From: Sphingobacterium sp.
GTDB lineage: Bacteria; Bacteroidota; Bacteroidia; Sphingobacteriales; Sphingobacteriaceae
Length of the DNA stretch: 64,000 nucleotides
Reading direction: 5' to 3'
NCBI GenBank assembly: GCA_031286695.1
Contig: JAITTY010000012.1
Location: 57,291 to 121,290 of the forward strand
Below are positions 27,567 to 36,919 of the stretch, in pieces (the stretch's first letter is position 1; the number at the start of each line of letters is the position of its first letter). Position numbers and translations under genes: made by a program. Below the pieces are notes generated by a model. The model ran no database searches, was not told the DNA's origin, and saw only the letters and a list, made by a program, of their open reading frames with translations.

Positions 27567-28631
27567 ATGAAAATTTTAATAACAGCTGCATATCTATTAC
27601 TCACTGTAACGACACTGTTTGCCAACATGGCAAACCCAAGAAGTCCGCACAGCATAACAGGCCAGCTCGTTCCTGCCGGTAAGGTAAAAGTCACCCATGA
27701 GCGTATCGACATCCGCCTTTTATTGGACACCACTGATTATCATTCGGACTATCGTAGTCACTTCAGCATTGTCTATAACATCCATGCTGAAGAAGAGATC
27801 GAATTACCGCTCGTATTTCTCGCGCTAAATATGGATGGATTAGATCGGGTACTTGTCAATCAGAAAGAGATCAAAGCAAAGGCGATGGATCAGCCCGATT
27901 CCAAGTTCCCTTTTTTACGTTTAAAGGATGGTTATTATGAAATCAGTTACGACAGCGATGAATGGAAGCGTATTTCGCTGGATGATGCATTTTATTTTAC
28001 CGCTAAGCTACACAAAGGTGAAAACAATATTCAGGTTCAATACAGCGCTTATATGGGCTATGACCGGCGCGATATCCGAACCAGATACGAAATTGATTAC
28101 CTTTTATTTCCTTCCAGATATTGGTCTTCCTTTGGCCGGATTGACTTGTATCTCCACCTAAACGGCGCGATGGAAGTCCTTGCACAGGATTTGGGAACCG
28201 CCAAATTACAGACAGATTCGATCGCTCACTGGGTCATTGATCAGGTAGAAAAGAAAGAGAGTTTTCATATTGAAGTTGGCCTAAAAACCTCTTTGTTCGC
28301 AAAAGCAATTCTTTGGGTGCACCCCGAACTGCTCGCCCTGATCGGGTCGATATTTCTACTATACCTACATATTCGATGTATCTATCTAAAATACAAAAGT
28401 GGCAAATATCGCTATGCACTCCTCGTTGGAAATCTAATCATTCCAAGCTCTTTCTACTTCTTCATCTGGTTTTGGTCCAGCCTGGCCAACTATCTTGTCA
28501 ATGGAGTCTTTGACGAAAAGTCCAGAGGTTTTATCCTGTTGGTCATCTTCACTTTACCATTGATCTACCTCATCTATGACTTGGTTTTATTTATTATCGA
28601 TAGAAGCATACGATCAAGGTTGTCTACCTAG
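27567..28631 (+). CDS. Exported membrane protein of unknown function
   Basis: A 354-residue protein from MKILITAAYLLLTVTTLFAN; an upstream ATG at 27531 adds 12 residues before the signal sequence and is less likely. After the signal peptide come about 220 residues of beta-rich extracytoplasmic sequence (VKVTHERIDIRLLLDTTDYH, then FSIVYNIHAEEEIELPLVF), and the C-terminal ~110 residues carry three hydrophobic segments (ILWVHPELLALIGSIFLLYL, then YALLVGNLIIPSSFYFFIWF, then GFILLVIFTLPLIYLIYDLV). I do not recognise the family. It converges on the two LTA-synthase-like genes, leaving only 12 bases between stops. Confidence 0.8.
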   Translation: MKILITAAYLLLTVTTLFANMANPRSPHSITGQLVPAGKVKVTHERIDIRLLLDTTDYHSDYRSHFSIVYNIHAEEEIELPLVFLALNMDGLDRVLVNQKEIKAKAMDQPDSKFPFLRLKDGYYEISYDSDEWKRISLDDAFYFTAKLHKGENNIQVQYSAYMGYDRRDIRTRYEIDYLLFPSRYWSSFGRIDLYLHLNGAMEVLAQDLGTAKLQTDSIAHWVIDQVEKKESFHIEVGLKTSLFAKAILWVHPELLALIGSIFLLYLHIRCIYLKYKSGKYRYALLVGNLIIPSSFYFFIWFWSSLANYLVNGVFDEKSRGFILLVIFTLPLIYLIYDLVLFIIDRSIRSRLST

Positions 28632-28643
28632 AAAACCGACAGC

Positions 28644-30569
28644 CTACTTTTTATAGGTCAGCTTATTTTCAATCATACGATTGTTATATTGCTGGATAAA
28701 AGCTTTCATTTTGGTCTCCATTGTATCCAATATGGCGGGATGCTGTTTCAGCAGATCCTGTTTCATCAAGCGGTCCTTCTTAAGGTCATAAAATGATGTA
28801 ACTTTCAGTCCATCATAGGACATCATATAATCTTTATAATAAAGGTTATAGCTCCCCGCATTGTTATTGAGCACAAAATTGTCCTTCCCCGGTTTAAAGG
28901 CATCTGAACCAAAGGCAAAATAAGGTTCATCATAATGCAAATAATTCAAAATAGTAGGCATTATATCTATTTGCTGTACCAGTTTATCCGCTTTGCCAAC
29001 CAGGCTATCGCCAGGTGCATAAAATATAATAGGAATTTGGAAGCCCCCTGCTGCCGTTTGATATTCCGGCAGGTAGCTTACAGTAGCATGGTCTGCGCAG
29101 ATAACGAATACGGTATTCTTGTACCAAGGCATTTTAGATGCTGTTGCAAAAAATTCACGCAGCGCATTATCGGTATAACCAATGGGTTCCTGCACGGGCA
29201 ATGGTCCTTTCGGAAATTTCCCCTGATATTTTTCAGGTACCTTAAATGGATGATGTGAAGATAAAGAGAAGAAACTAGCGAAAAACGGCTGATGAAAAGT
29301 ATTGATCTTATTGGCTACAAATTGCAAAAAGGGTTCATCCCAGATTCCCCATATACCGTCAAAGTCAGTATCATTGTTATATTCATTTTTACCAAAATAA
29401 TGCTGGATACCCGCCAGTTTCATATAAGCGGAGAAGCCCATACTGCCATTGGGTGCTCCGTGAAAAAAAGCAGTCTCATAGCCCTTTTTTCCCAAGAGCT
29501 TCGCTAAGCTTGTGGTTTCATTTCCAGAATATATCGAAAGTACAAAAGGCTCACCTATGGAAGGAATCCCCGTAATAACTGATGGTAGCGCATCAATTGA
29601 TTTACGACCATTGGCATAGGTATCTGTAAATGTGTAAGCATTGCGGATCAATGAATCCAAAAAAGGTGTATAACCTTTGTATTTTCCACCTTGAATATCT
29701 TTATTCAATTCACCAAAATGCTCTTTTGCAAAACTCTCCAAAATCAGAACGACGACATTTTTCTTTGCAAAAGGCTGGTCTGATTGCGGTATATGAATGG
29801 GATTGTATAACTGCTCAAGCTCTTGGTCGGAATAATAATGAACAGGTTTCAGATTGACAGCCTTTAATGTTTTCAATATACTGAATGGTGTGTTCAGTAC
29901 AATATTCATTTCTTCTGGTGTCTCTACATAATCCCCGGCATTGCTTAATGTAATAGGACGCGTACTATGGGCCCAACCGCCACGCACACCACCGATGAAA
30001 AGAAAAGCCGTCAATAAAAATAAAGGCACTTGGATCAAAAATGACTTCCAGTTATATTTCGTATTCCTTTCAATCTGAATAAGCTGATAGGATTTAATCA
30101 AACCATAAACAATCAGTATCAACAGTATGATGAGATACCAATAATCCAAACAGAAATCAAAAGCCAATTTCATCAGGTTGGATTCATTGGAAAATTGGTC
30201 GATCACCGTTCCAGTCGTTCTTTTAAGTGTAAATGGATAATAGGCAAAATCAATCAGGTTTAACGCTATACCAAGCGAATTGACCACAATAAAGACCCAT
30301 TTGGCAACTTGCTGGTAGATCCGGTTATCCTTAAACGGCCCTGGAACAGTCAGCATTACAATATAAAGAATATTTAAATACAGCAGGGCTACAATGTCAA
30401 AGCGCACACCACCGGCAAACATCACCAGGAGCTTAGCTGCATCGACATGCGGAAATAAGGAAGCATTGATGCCATAAAAACCCAATCTCAATAATGCATA
30501 GATGACTAAAAGAAAGATAAAACGAATTGCGACAGCAAAATAAGGTGCAAATACTCCTTTTAATTTCAT
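28644..30569 (-). CDS. LTA synthase-like sulfatase-fold membrane enzyme
   Basis: A 641-residue protein with about five N-terminal transmembrane helices (residues 1-200) and a C-terminal alkaline-phosphatase/sulfatase-fold domain on the outer side. The metal-binding start is VVLILESFAKEHFG, the probable nucleophile is the serine in GRKSIDALPS (Thr in S. aureus LtaS), and the later metal pair is in CADHATVSYLP. LtaS-type enzymes transfer glycerol-phosphate; Gram-negative relatives transfer phosphoglycerol or phosphoethanolamine to glycans or lipids. The substrate here is unknown. It is separated by only 4 bases from a paralogue upstream. Confidence 0.87.
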   Translation of the reverse strand: MKLKGVFAPYFAVAIRFIFLLVIYALLRLGFYGINASLFPHVDAAKLLVMFAGGVRFDIVALLYLNILYIVMLTVPGPFKDNRIYQQVAKWVFIVVNSLGIALNLIDFAYYPFTLKRTTGTVIDQFSNESNLMKLAFDFCLDYWYLIILLILIVYGLIKSYQLIQIERNTKYNWKSFLIQVPLFLLTAFLFIGGVRGGWAHSTRPITLSNAGDYVETPEEMNIVLNTPFSILKTLKAVNLKPVHYYSDQELEQLYNPIHIPQSDQPFAKKNVVVLILESFAKEHFGELNKDIQGGKYKGYTPFLDSLIRNAYTFTDTYANGRKSIDALPSVITGIPSIGEPFVLSIYSGNETTSLAKLLGKKGYETAFFHGAPNGSMGFSAYMKLAGIQHYFGKNEYNNDTDFDGIWGIWDEPFLQFVANKINTFHQPFFASFFSLSSHHPFKVPEKYQGKFPKGPLPVQEPIGYTDNALREFFATASKMPWYKNTVFVICADHATVSYLPEYQTAAGGFQIPIIFYAPGDSLVGKADKLVQQIDIMPTILNYLHYDEPYFAFGSDAFKPGKDNFVLNNNAGSYNLYYKDYMMSYDGLKVTSFYDLKKDRLMKQDLLKQHPAILDTMETKMKAFIQQYNNRMIENKLTYKK

Positions 30570-30573
30570 AGCC

Positions 30574-32454
30574 CTAATATTTTAAAAATTCACGATATAC
30601 GTCTTGATAATACGCTTTGCCGATATTCAATAAGCTGTCTGTTTTGCCAGCAGGATACTCTTTATTGGATCTATAATTGATAATCCTTCCTACATTATCG
30701 AAAGAAACTGCCTGTTGTGGTGTAATTACACCAAAGGCATCTTTCGAGTTATAAAATGCAATCTGAGGAGTCGTTGGATTAAACAAATCCCGGCTCCAAT
30801 GATAACGATCTGTAGGAAGCTTCAGTTGCGTCAATAAGGTAGCTGCCAAATCCGTTTGATTGCCGATTCTATTGAATATTTTTCCTCGATATTCAGGCTT
30901 GATCACATCACCGAAAAAGATCAGTGGAATATGAAAGCGATTGGGGTGAAATAGTTCCCATTTTTCTGACGGAAGGCGATGTCCATGATCGGCCACAATA
31001 ACGAAAAGCGTATTTTTATACCAAGCTTCCTTTTTAGCCTTATTGATAAAATCAAAAACAGCCGAATCTGTATAATTTGCCGTACTTCTGAATTTATCCG
31101 CATTGGTGGCATTACCAAATTTATAGCCGTGTTTTAATTCAAATGGTTCGTGATTAATTAGGGTAAAAATGGTCGAAAAGAAAGGTTGTTTTTCCTTTCT
31201 GAAATCCTTGATCATCTGATTAAAGACCACATGGTCATATACCCCCCACGAGGCACGTTCCGCATCTAACCCAAAATTGGCATTATCCACAACCCTAGAC
31301 ATCCCATGCGTCAGCATATACGATTTAAAATTATAAAACTCGCTCTGACCACCGTGATAAAATGATGTTTCGTAGCCCGCATGATCAAACTCCTGTCCAA
31401 TGGCAGGCATATTTTCGTGTTTGTCGATATACTTGATAATACTCTCGGGCCCTTGCGCCGGAAAACCACTCAGCACCGCTACCATACCTTTGTCGGATCG
31501 GTCAGCAGCTGAATAAATATGATCAAACAAAATCCCGCCCTTAATCAATTCTTCCATGTGCGGCGTAATTCCCTTTTCGCCTCCAAGAGACTGAATAAGA
31601 TCTCCAACAAAGCTTTCTAGCATGATAATAACGACATTTGGACGCGTCGTTGAAAGCACCTCAACCGCCGAATCAGGCTGACTTTGAAAGGCGGGGCGCA
31701 GCTTGTCCTGAATCTCTTTCTGATCACCATAGTAACTATATGGATTTTTCAGTTTGGTACTTTCAGCAAAGAAATCCCGTAAAAAAGACCATTGGGTATT
31801 AACGGCTGCATGATTGTAAAATGTTACTTCAGAATAATAGGCTTTACTCGGGTTTAATGTTGCTCGTCCATAACCACCACGGATAAAGGTGAAGAGCACA
31901 AAAACTCCTATTGCCAATTTAAAAAAATTACCAATAGGCGACTTGATATTGAAAAAAGAGACTTTTTTAAACATCCAGCGGTATAGAAAATAACCACAGA
32001 ATATGCCGATCAACATGCCAACGATGGGGAGAAATACCGGCGTGGACTCGGCCGAGGCTACAGCTCCCGAGGGTGAAGCAAAAAATGCATCTATAGCACG
32101 CTTAGAAATCTTGTCGCCCCATTCACGATAGATATTGACATTGATAAAACTTGTCACAAAAAACAAAACCAGGACGATAACGGTATAGATATCCAAAATC
32201 GTTCTTTTAGGTTTCAGTTTTGGGAAAAAGCCTAAAATGCAATACACAAGAAATGGTAAAGCACATATATAGGAAACAGCAGAAAAATCCAGATTCAGAC
32301 CATGGTAATAAATCCTGAAAATCTCCGTAAAATTGGAAAAACCTATTTTCTCAAAAAAAGCAGTAACAAAAATCAATCTATCTATAAAACAGACAATTAA
32401 CCAAAATAAAAAATATTGTGTTAAGGCTCTTAGCTCATTAGCAAATCGTTGCAT
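30574..32454 (-). CDS. LTA synthase-like sulfatase-fold membrane enzyme, paralogue
   Basis: A 626-residue protein starting MQRFANELRALTQYFLFWL; the frame opens at 32481 but MQRF gives the better start before the first helix. Same architecture as the next gene: five N-terminal membrane helices, then a sulfatase-fold domain with VVIIMLESFVGDL, a probable serine nucleophile in ADRSDKGM, and VADHGHRLPSE as the metal pair. It is the first of a tandem pair 4 bases apart. The two differ widely in sequence, so they may act on different acceptors or in series. Confidence 0.87.
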   Translation of the reverse strand: MQRFANELRALTQYFLFWLIVCFIDRLIFVTAFFEKIGFSNFTEIFRIYYHGLNLDFSAVSYICALPFLVYCILGFFPKLKPKRTILDIYTVIVLVLFFVTSFINVNIYREWGDKISKRAIDAFFASPSGAVASAESTPVFLPIVGMLIGIFCGYFLYRWMFKKVSFFNIKSPIGNFFKLAIGVFVLFTFIRGGYGRATLNPSKAYYSEVTFYNHAAVNTQWSFLRDFFAESTKLKNPYSYYGDQKEIQDKLRPAFQSQPDSAVEVLSTTRPNVVIIMLESFVGDLIQSLGGEKGITPHMEELIKGGILFDHIYSAADRSDKGMVAVLSGFPAQGPESIIKYIDKHENMPAIGQEFDHAGYETSFYHGGQSEFYNFKSYMLTHGMSRVVDNANFGLDAERASWGVYDHVVFNQMIKDFRKEKQPFFSTIFTLINHEPFELKHGYKFGNATNADKFRSTANYTDSAVFDFINKAKKEAWYKNTLFVIVADHGHRLPSEKWELFHPNRFHIPLIFFGDVIKPEYRGKIFNRIGNQTDLAATLLTQLKLPTDRYHWSRDLFNPTTPQIAFYNSKDAFGVITPQQAVSFDNVGRIINYRSNKEYPAGKTDSLLNIGKAYYQDVYREFLKY

Positions 32455-32701
32455 CCCTTCGAATAAAAATAAAACAGGCAAATTTACATTAATTTACATG
32501 AAATACAGGCTAATTACTTAGTAATATGAAGAAAAGATTAAAAAAGTATAAATCTTACGTTATGCTTTTCCTCACTGCAATAACCTCCGCTTCTGCTTAG
32601 GAAGATCCATCACTAAACCTTTTACTTAGCCTTTATTCAGAGCTTCTTTTTGTTTGAAAACAAGATAAGTGGATAACTAAGGAAAATAACATAGAATTCC
32701 T

Positions 32702-32709
32702 TACTTTTG
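32702..32709 (+). promoter_or_regulatory. Candidate -7 element (TACTTTTG) for valS
   Basis: An exact TAnnTTTG match 33 bases before the valS ATG. I do not see a clear -33 TTG at the right distance. Confidence 0.5.
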
Positions 32710-32742
32710 TGTTCCTTAAAAGTTTGAATACAAAAATTTAAA

Positions 32743-35379
32743 ATGAGCATAGCGAAAACTTACAATCCAAAAGAAGCTGAAGAAAAATGGTACAGCTATT
32801 GGAAAGCGAATGGATTTTTCCGTTCCACCCCAGACGAACGTGAACCTTACACGATTGTGATGCCTCCTCCGAATGTCACTGGAGTATTGCACATGGGGCA
32901 TATGCTAAACAATACCATTCAAGACGTTTTGATTCGCCGGGCACGTATGCAAGGAAAAAACGCTTGTTGGGTACCGGGAACCGATCACGCCTCCATCGCC
33001 ACGGAAGCTAAAGTCGTCGCTATGTTGAAGGAACAGGGAATTGACAAACGATCGTTATCGCGTGAAGATTTCTTGAAACATGCTTGGGAATGGAAGGAAA
33101 AATACGGTGGTATTATTCTAAAACAACTCGAAAAACTTGGCGCTTCCTGTGACTGGGATCGTACACGTTTTACCATGGATCCAGAATTATACCAATCTGT
33201 TATTCGTGTATTTGTCGATCTGTACAATAAAGGATTGATCTATCGTGGTTACCGCATGGTTAATTGGGATCCTGAAGCAAAAACAAATATCTCAGACGAA
33301 GAAGTTATTTATAAAGAGAAAAATGGCAAATTATACCACCTGAAATATCAGGTTGAGGGAACAGATCAATACATTGTTGTAGCGACGACGCGTCCTGAGA
33401 CCATCTTTGGTGATACAGCCGTGTGTATCAATCCCAATGATGAACGCTACACCTGGTTAAAAGGAAAGCAAGTCATTGTTCCGATCGTTGGAAGAAAAGT
33501 GAACATCATTGAAGATGAATATGTCGATTTGGAATTTGGTACAGGATGCCTTAAAGTTACGCCAGCGCACGATGTGAATGACTACGCACTGGGTAAAAAA
33601 CACAACCTGGAATTTGTCGACATCTTTACCGACGAAGCAAAACTGAACGACAATGGCCTGCATTATGCTGGTATGGATCGTTTTAAAGTCCGGAAGGAAA
33701 TCGAGAAAGAGCTGGAGGAAAAAGGATTATTGGAGCAAGTGGAAAACTACACCAATAATGTTGGAACTTCAGAGCGAACCGGTGCCGTTATTGAGCCAAA
33801 AATCTCCAATCAGTGGTTCCTTAAAATGGAGGATCTTGCAAAGCCTGCATTGGACAACGTCATGGACGATACCATTAAATTTCATCCAACAAAATTTAAA
33901 AATATTTACCGCAACTGGATGGAGAATGTTACCGACTGGAATATCTCAAGACAATTGTGGTGGGGACATCAGATACCAGCGTATTTCTATGGCGATGGTA
34001 ACGAAGATTTTGTGGTTGCACAAACGGTTGAAGAAGCCCTTATTTTAGCGCAGGAAAAATCAGGTAATACAGCTCTTCAATTGACCGATCTACGTCAAGA
34101 TGAAGATGTACTTGATACTTGGTTTTCAGCTTGGTTATGGCCAATTTCAGTATTTAATGGCATCAATGAGCCTGAAAATGCTGAAATCAATTATTACTAC
34201 CCTACGCAAGATTTGGTCACTGCCCCAGATATCATTTTCTTCTGGGTAGCACGTATGATCGTTTCAGGATATGAATTCCGTGGGCAATTACCTTTTGAAA
34301 ATGTTTATTTCACAGGTATTGTACGTGATAAGCTGGGCCGTAAAATGTCTAAATCACTGGGCAACTCTCCCGATCCGATTGATTTGATGAATGAATATGG
34401 TGCTGATGCAACGCGGATGGGAATGTTATTGACTGCCCCGGCGGGTAATGACCTTCCTTTTGACGTTGAACTTTGTGTACAAGGCCGTAATTTTGCCAAT
34501 AAGATCTGGAATGCCTTCCGCTTGGTTAAAGGCTGGGAAATTACAACTACTCCAGCTTCGGATTCAGATAAAATTTCGGCTTCTTGGTTTGAGGCAAGAT
34601 TAAACCAGGCCTTGGTCGATATCGAAGAAAACTTCAAACACTATCGTTTATCAGATGCACTGATGACAACCTACAAATTGGTATGGGATGACTTCTGTGC
34701 CTGGTACCTTGAATTAGTGAAACCGGCTTATGGCTCCCCTATTTCTGCAGAAACTTTAGAAACAGTCAAATCTTTCTTCCAACGCATCCTCACACTGGTA
34801 CATCCTTTCATGCCTTTCTTGACAGAAGAATTGTGGCATGACGAACTGTTCGGTGTAAAAGACGAGAAAGATTGCATTATCGTAGCCCCTTATCCTACAG
34901 CGAATGATTTTGACGAGCAGCTCATAAAAGATTTCGCGATCGCTCAACAGATCATTTCGGAAGTCCGTAGTATTCGCAATTCTAAAGGTATCTCCCCTAA
35001 AGTTGCTTTACCATTAGCGATCAATCAACAATCAAATATCAATCTAGTTCAATATATTGACATCATTACCAAGATTGCAAACTTGGAAGGCGTAACTTTT
35101 GTTTCTGAGAAAGTAGCAGGTGCAACAAGCTTCCTTGCTGGCAAAGACGAATGTTATGTTACGTTGGAAAATAATATTGATGCGGATGCTGAACGTGAGC
35201 GCATCGAGAAAGAATTGGAATACCTAAAAGGTTTCCTTGTATCTGTAGACAAAAAACTTTCCAATGAACGATTTGTGCAAAATGCTAAACCTGAAATTGT
35301 TGAAAACGAAAAAAGTAAAAAAGCTGATGCCGAAGCAAAGATTAAAATTCTTCAAGAAAGCTTAACAGCATTAGGTTAA
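32743..35379 (+). CDS. valS: Valyl-tRNA synthetase
   Basis: An 878-residue class I aminoacyl-tRNA synthetase that charges tRNA-Val. The HIGH signature is HMGH at 50-53 (within [13 protein letters not shown]), the editing domain includes [16 protein letters not shown], and the KMSKS loop is at 534-538 ([17 protein letters not shown]). The C-terminal 70 residues form the usual coiled-coil tRNA-binding arm ([16 protein letters not shown]). Length is typical. A strong terminator follows. Confidence 0.97.
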   Translation: MSIAKTYNPKEAEEKWYSYWKANGFFRSTPDEREPYTIVMPPPNVTGVLHMGHMLNNTIQDVLIRRARMQGKNACWVPGTDHASIATEAKVVAMLKEQGIDKRSLSREDFLKHAWEWKEKYGGIILKQLEKLGASCDWDRTRFTMDPELYQSVIRVFVDLYNKGLIYRGYRMVNWDPEAKTNISDEEVIYKEKNGKLYHLKYQVEGTDQYIVVATTRPETIFGDTAVCINPNDERYTWLKGKQVIVPIVGRKVNIIEDEYVDLEFGTGCLKVTPAHDVNDYALGKKHNLEFVDIFTDEAKLNDNGLHYAGMDRFKVRKEIEKELEEKGLLEQVENYTNNVGTSERTGAVIEPKISNQWFLKMEDLAKPALDNVMDDTIKFHPTKFKNIYRNWMENVTDWNISRQLWWGHQIPAYFYGDGNEDFVVAQTVEEALILAQEKSGNTALQLTDLRQDEDVLDTWFSAWLWPISVFNGINEPENAEINYYYPTQDLVTAPDIIFFWVARMIVSGYEFRGQLPFENVYFTGIVRDKLGRKMSKSLGNSPDPIDLMNEYGADATRMGMLLTAPAGNDLPFDVELCVQGRNFANKIWNAFRLVKGWEITTTPASDSDKISASWFEARLNQALVDIEENFKHYRLSDALMTTYKLVWDDFCAWYLELVKPAYGSPISAETLETVKSFFQRILTLVHPFMPFLTEELWHDELFGVKDEKDCIIVAPYPTANDFDEQLIKDFAIAQQIISEVRSIRNSKGISPKVALPLAINQQSNINLVQYIDIITKIANLEGVTFVSEKVAGATSFLAGKDECYVTLENNIDADAERERIEKELEYLKGFLVSVDKKLSNERFVQNAKPEIVENEKSKKADAEAKIKILQESLTALG

Positions 35380-35400
35380 AACCTATTCAATAAATCTTTT

Positions 35401-35432
35401 AAAAATCCCGTGCCTTGCACGGGATTTTTTTT
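35401..35432 (+). terminator. Terminator of valS
   Basis: A 13-bp perfect stem, AAAAATCCCGTGC with GCACGGGATTTTT, and a CTT loop, followed by more T residues. Confidence 0.93.
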
Positions 35433-35462
35433 TGATTAAGGAGAGAGCAAATTCGGAGATCC

Positions 35463-35531
35463 TTCGGTGTTCGTTCGGTGTTCGTTCGGTGCTTGTTCGG
35501 TGCTTGTTCGGTTGTAACCGAATAAGCACCG
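35463..35531. repeat. 11-bp tandem repeat merging into a 16-bp hairpin
   Basis: Four 11-bp units starting at 35463, 35474, 35485 and 35496: two TTCGGTGTTCG then two TTCGGTGCTTG, followed by a partial fifth unit. The last units (CGGTGCTTGTTCGGTT, 35498-35513) pair with AACCGAATAAGCACCG (35516-35531) across a two-base loop, with one G-U pair. TTTT follows. The repeat and the hairpin share the same bases. Confidence 0.85.
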
Positions 35532-35845
35532 TTTTAAATACGTTTAACCTACGTTAAATGATCGTGTAAATAACGAAGTTGGTTTCCAGTTTTTACGCAC
35601 CGGAGATGGTGTTTCTGCAAAATGCTAAATACACGATTCAAGAGAATTTCGGCTCGCCCTTCTCAGGTAATATATACGTCAAGGATGTCCGATATAAACT
35701 TGGGAAGTAAAACTGCAAAATGAAATTGTCCCGTTATAAAACAGCATAAAGTTTATAATTATTCAGCAAACAATGCGATTAACTTTATACTGATTCCTGT
35801 AAAAAAATGAATAACTTTATAAGAGTGAACTTAAATTATATCATT

Positions 35846-36148
35846 ATGGGATTCAAAGAAACATTTCAGATTAACGGTGAAAACCTTTTACAGAAAATCA
35901 AAGAAATCATTGCTGAGGGCAACGTTAGCAAAATCAGTATTTCGGACAAACATGGCAAAGAAATCATGAGTTTTCCTGTCACGATTGGTGCAATAGGCTT
36001 AATCTTAGCACCTGTCTTTGCAGCAATTGGCGCTGTAGCAGCATTGCTTACAGAATGTACGATCACCGTAGAACGAAATACAGACAAAGACGAGGAAGGC
36101 AAAGAAGATAACAGTACTGATCCACCCACAACGATAACCGTAAAATAA
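35846..36148 (+). CDS. DUF4342 domain protein
   Basis: A 100-residue protein from MGFKETFQINGENLLQKIKE; an ATG at 35807 adds 13 residues not typical of the family. It matches DUF4342 as I recall it: an N-terminal segment with LLQKIKEIIAEGNVSKISIS, then a hydrophobic stretch (FPVTIGAIGLILAPVFAAIG) and CTITVERN. The C-terminal tail is acidic and low in complexity. Function unknown; the hydrophobic stretch suggests membrane association. It is followed after 18 bases by a DoxX-family gene, so the pair is probably one operon. Confidence 0.8.
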   Translation: MGFKETFQINGENLLQKIKEIIAEGNVSKISISDKHGKEIMSFPVTIGAIGLILAPVFAAIGAVAALLTECTITVERNTDKDEEGKEDNSTDPPTTITVK

Positions 36149-36166
36149 TTAGATAAATTGACCCTT

Positions 36167-36541
36167 ATGAAGATCTTTAAAAATATACTTTGTATTCTAT
36201 TCGCCTTGCTATTCATCAATGCAGGGCTAGATAAGCTTTTTCATTATATGCCCGAACCACCAATGGATATGGACATGAAAAAGGTATTTGAGGCTTTTGC
36301 TACTATAAAATGGTTAATGCCACTGGTTGGAATCATCGAACTGTTGGGTGGTTTATTATTTATTTTTCCTAAAACAAGAACGCTGGGTGCATTGGTCATC
36401 TTCCCGATACTCATTGGTATTTTTACCCACAATATGATTTTCTTTAGCCAGATGGGATTAATTATTTGGGCTGTACTGTTCATCATATGGTTATGGGTGG
36501 TATTTGAGAACTGGGGCAAGTATAAAAAATTGATGGAATAA
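36167..36541 (+). CDS. DoxX family membrane protein
   Basis: A 124-residue protein from MKIFKNILCILFALLFINAG with four hydrophobic segments. The INAGLDKLFHYMP segment and the later LVGIIELLGGLLFIFPKTR are typical of DoxX/SURF4-like integral membrane proteins of unknown or redox-related role. An in-frame ATG nine bases earlier is possible. It is co-directional with and close to the DUF4342 gene. Confidence 0.82.
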   Translation: MKIFKNILCILFALLFINAGLDKLFHYMPEPPMDMDMKKVFEAFATIKWLMPLVGIIELLGGLLFIFPKTRTLGALVIFPILIGIFTHNMIFFSQMGLIIWAVLFIIWLWVVFENWGKYKKLME

Positions 36542-36588
36542 TACCCTTATTCTCCCCAAAACGAATATTCAGCAAGACACTACATTTA

Positions 36589-36627
36589 TTAAATACCTAT
36601 TTTTTTGACAAATTGATAGGTATTTAA
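36589..36627 (+). repeat. Inverted repeat after the DoxX gene
   Basis: TTAAATACCTAT (36589-36600) and ATAGGTATTTAA (36616-36627) form a perfect 12-bp stem with a 15-base loop. Only a loose T-rich tail follows, so terminator function for the DUF4342-DoxX unit is possible but not certain. Confidence 0.7.
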
Positions 36628-36787
36628 TGCTTTTATTAACATAAAATTAAAAAACAAAAAAATTTATACGACTATAATGGTTTGGTCAATTATTTGATGT
36701 GTTTTTATAACATTCCCACGACAAAAGACTTTTAGAGTGGAAATGAAAAAACTGTTAAGATATTTGCTAATAGGTATAACGCATAAA

Positions 36788-36824
36788 TTAAACTTGCATT
36801 TACAAGCAAATTTATCTTAGTTTG
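36788..36824 (+). promoter_or_regulatory. Promoter/operator module of tamB, shared with the fur-family gene
   Basis: A 37-base block that begins TTAAACTTGCA, has AAATTT in the middle and ends TCTTAGTTTG. TTG as a -33 element and TTAGTTTG as a -7 element are 20 bases apart. The block matches 48627-48663 at 32 of 37 positions, including most of the spacer, which would not be needed for a bare promoter. A CTTG/CAAG dyad lies inside. Confidence 0.65.
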
Positions 36825-36919
36825 CTGGAATAGTGGAGATATAAGTTAGATATCTGAAAACTAAGCAAACTTTTTTCCGTTTTAATTTTTATTAATAGAT
36901 ACTTAAATCAAATTATACG

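Larger units (their letters stand above)
35380..35845. other. Long non-coding gap after valS
   Basis: 466 bases. It contains the valS terminator (35401-35432), an 11-bp tandem repeat merging into a hairpin (35463-35531) and then about 310 bases with no ORF, tRNA or clear promoter that I can support. Confidence 0.55.
36542..36919. other. Regulatory gap upstream of tamB
   Basis: 378 AT-rich bases. It holds a 12-bp inverted repeat (36589-36627) after the DoxX gene and a promoter/operator module at 36788-36824 that is nearly duplicated upstream of the fur-family gene. No ORF is supported. Confidence 0.6.

Noticed and set aside
35463-35531. CRISPR array or plasmid-type iterons
   Set aside because: Units are only 11 bp with no spacers, no cas genes and no replication protein nearby.
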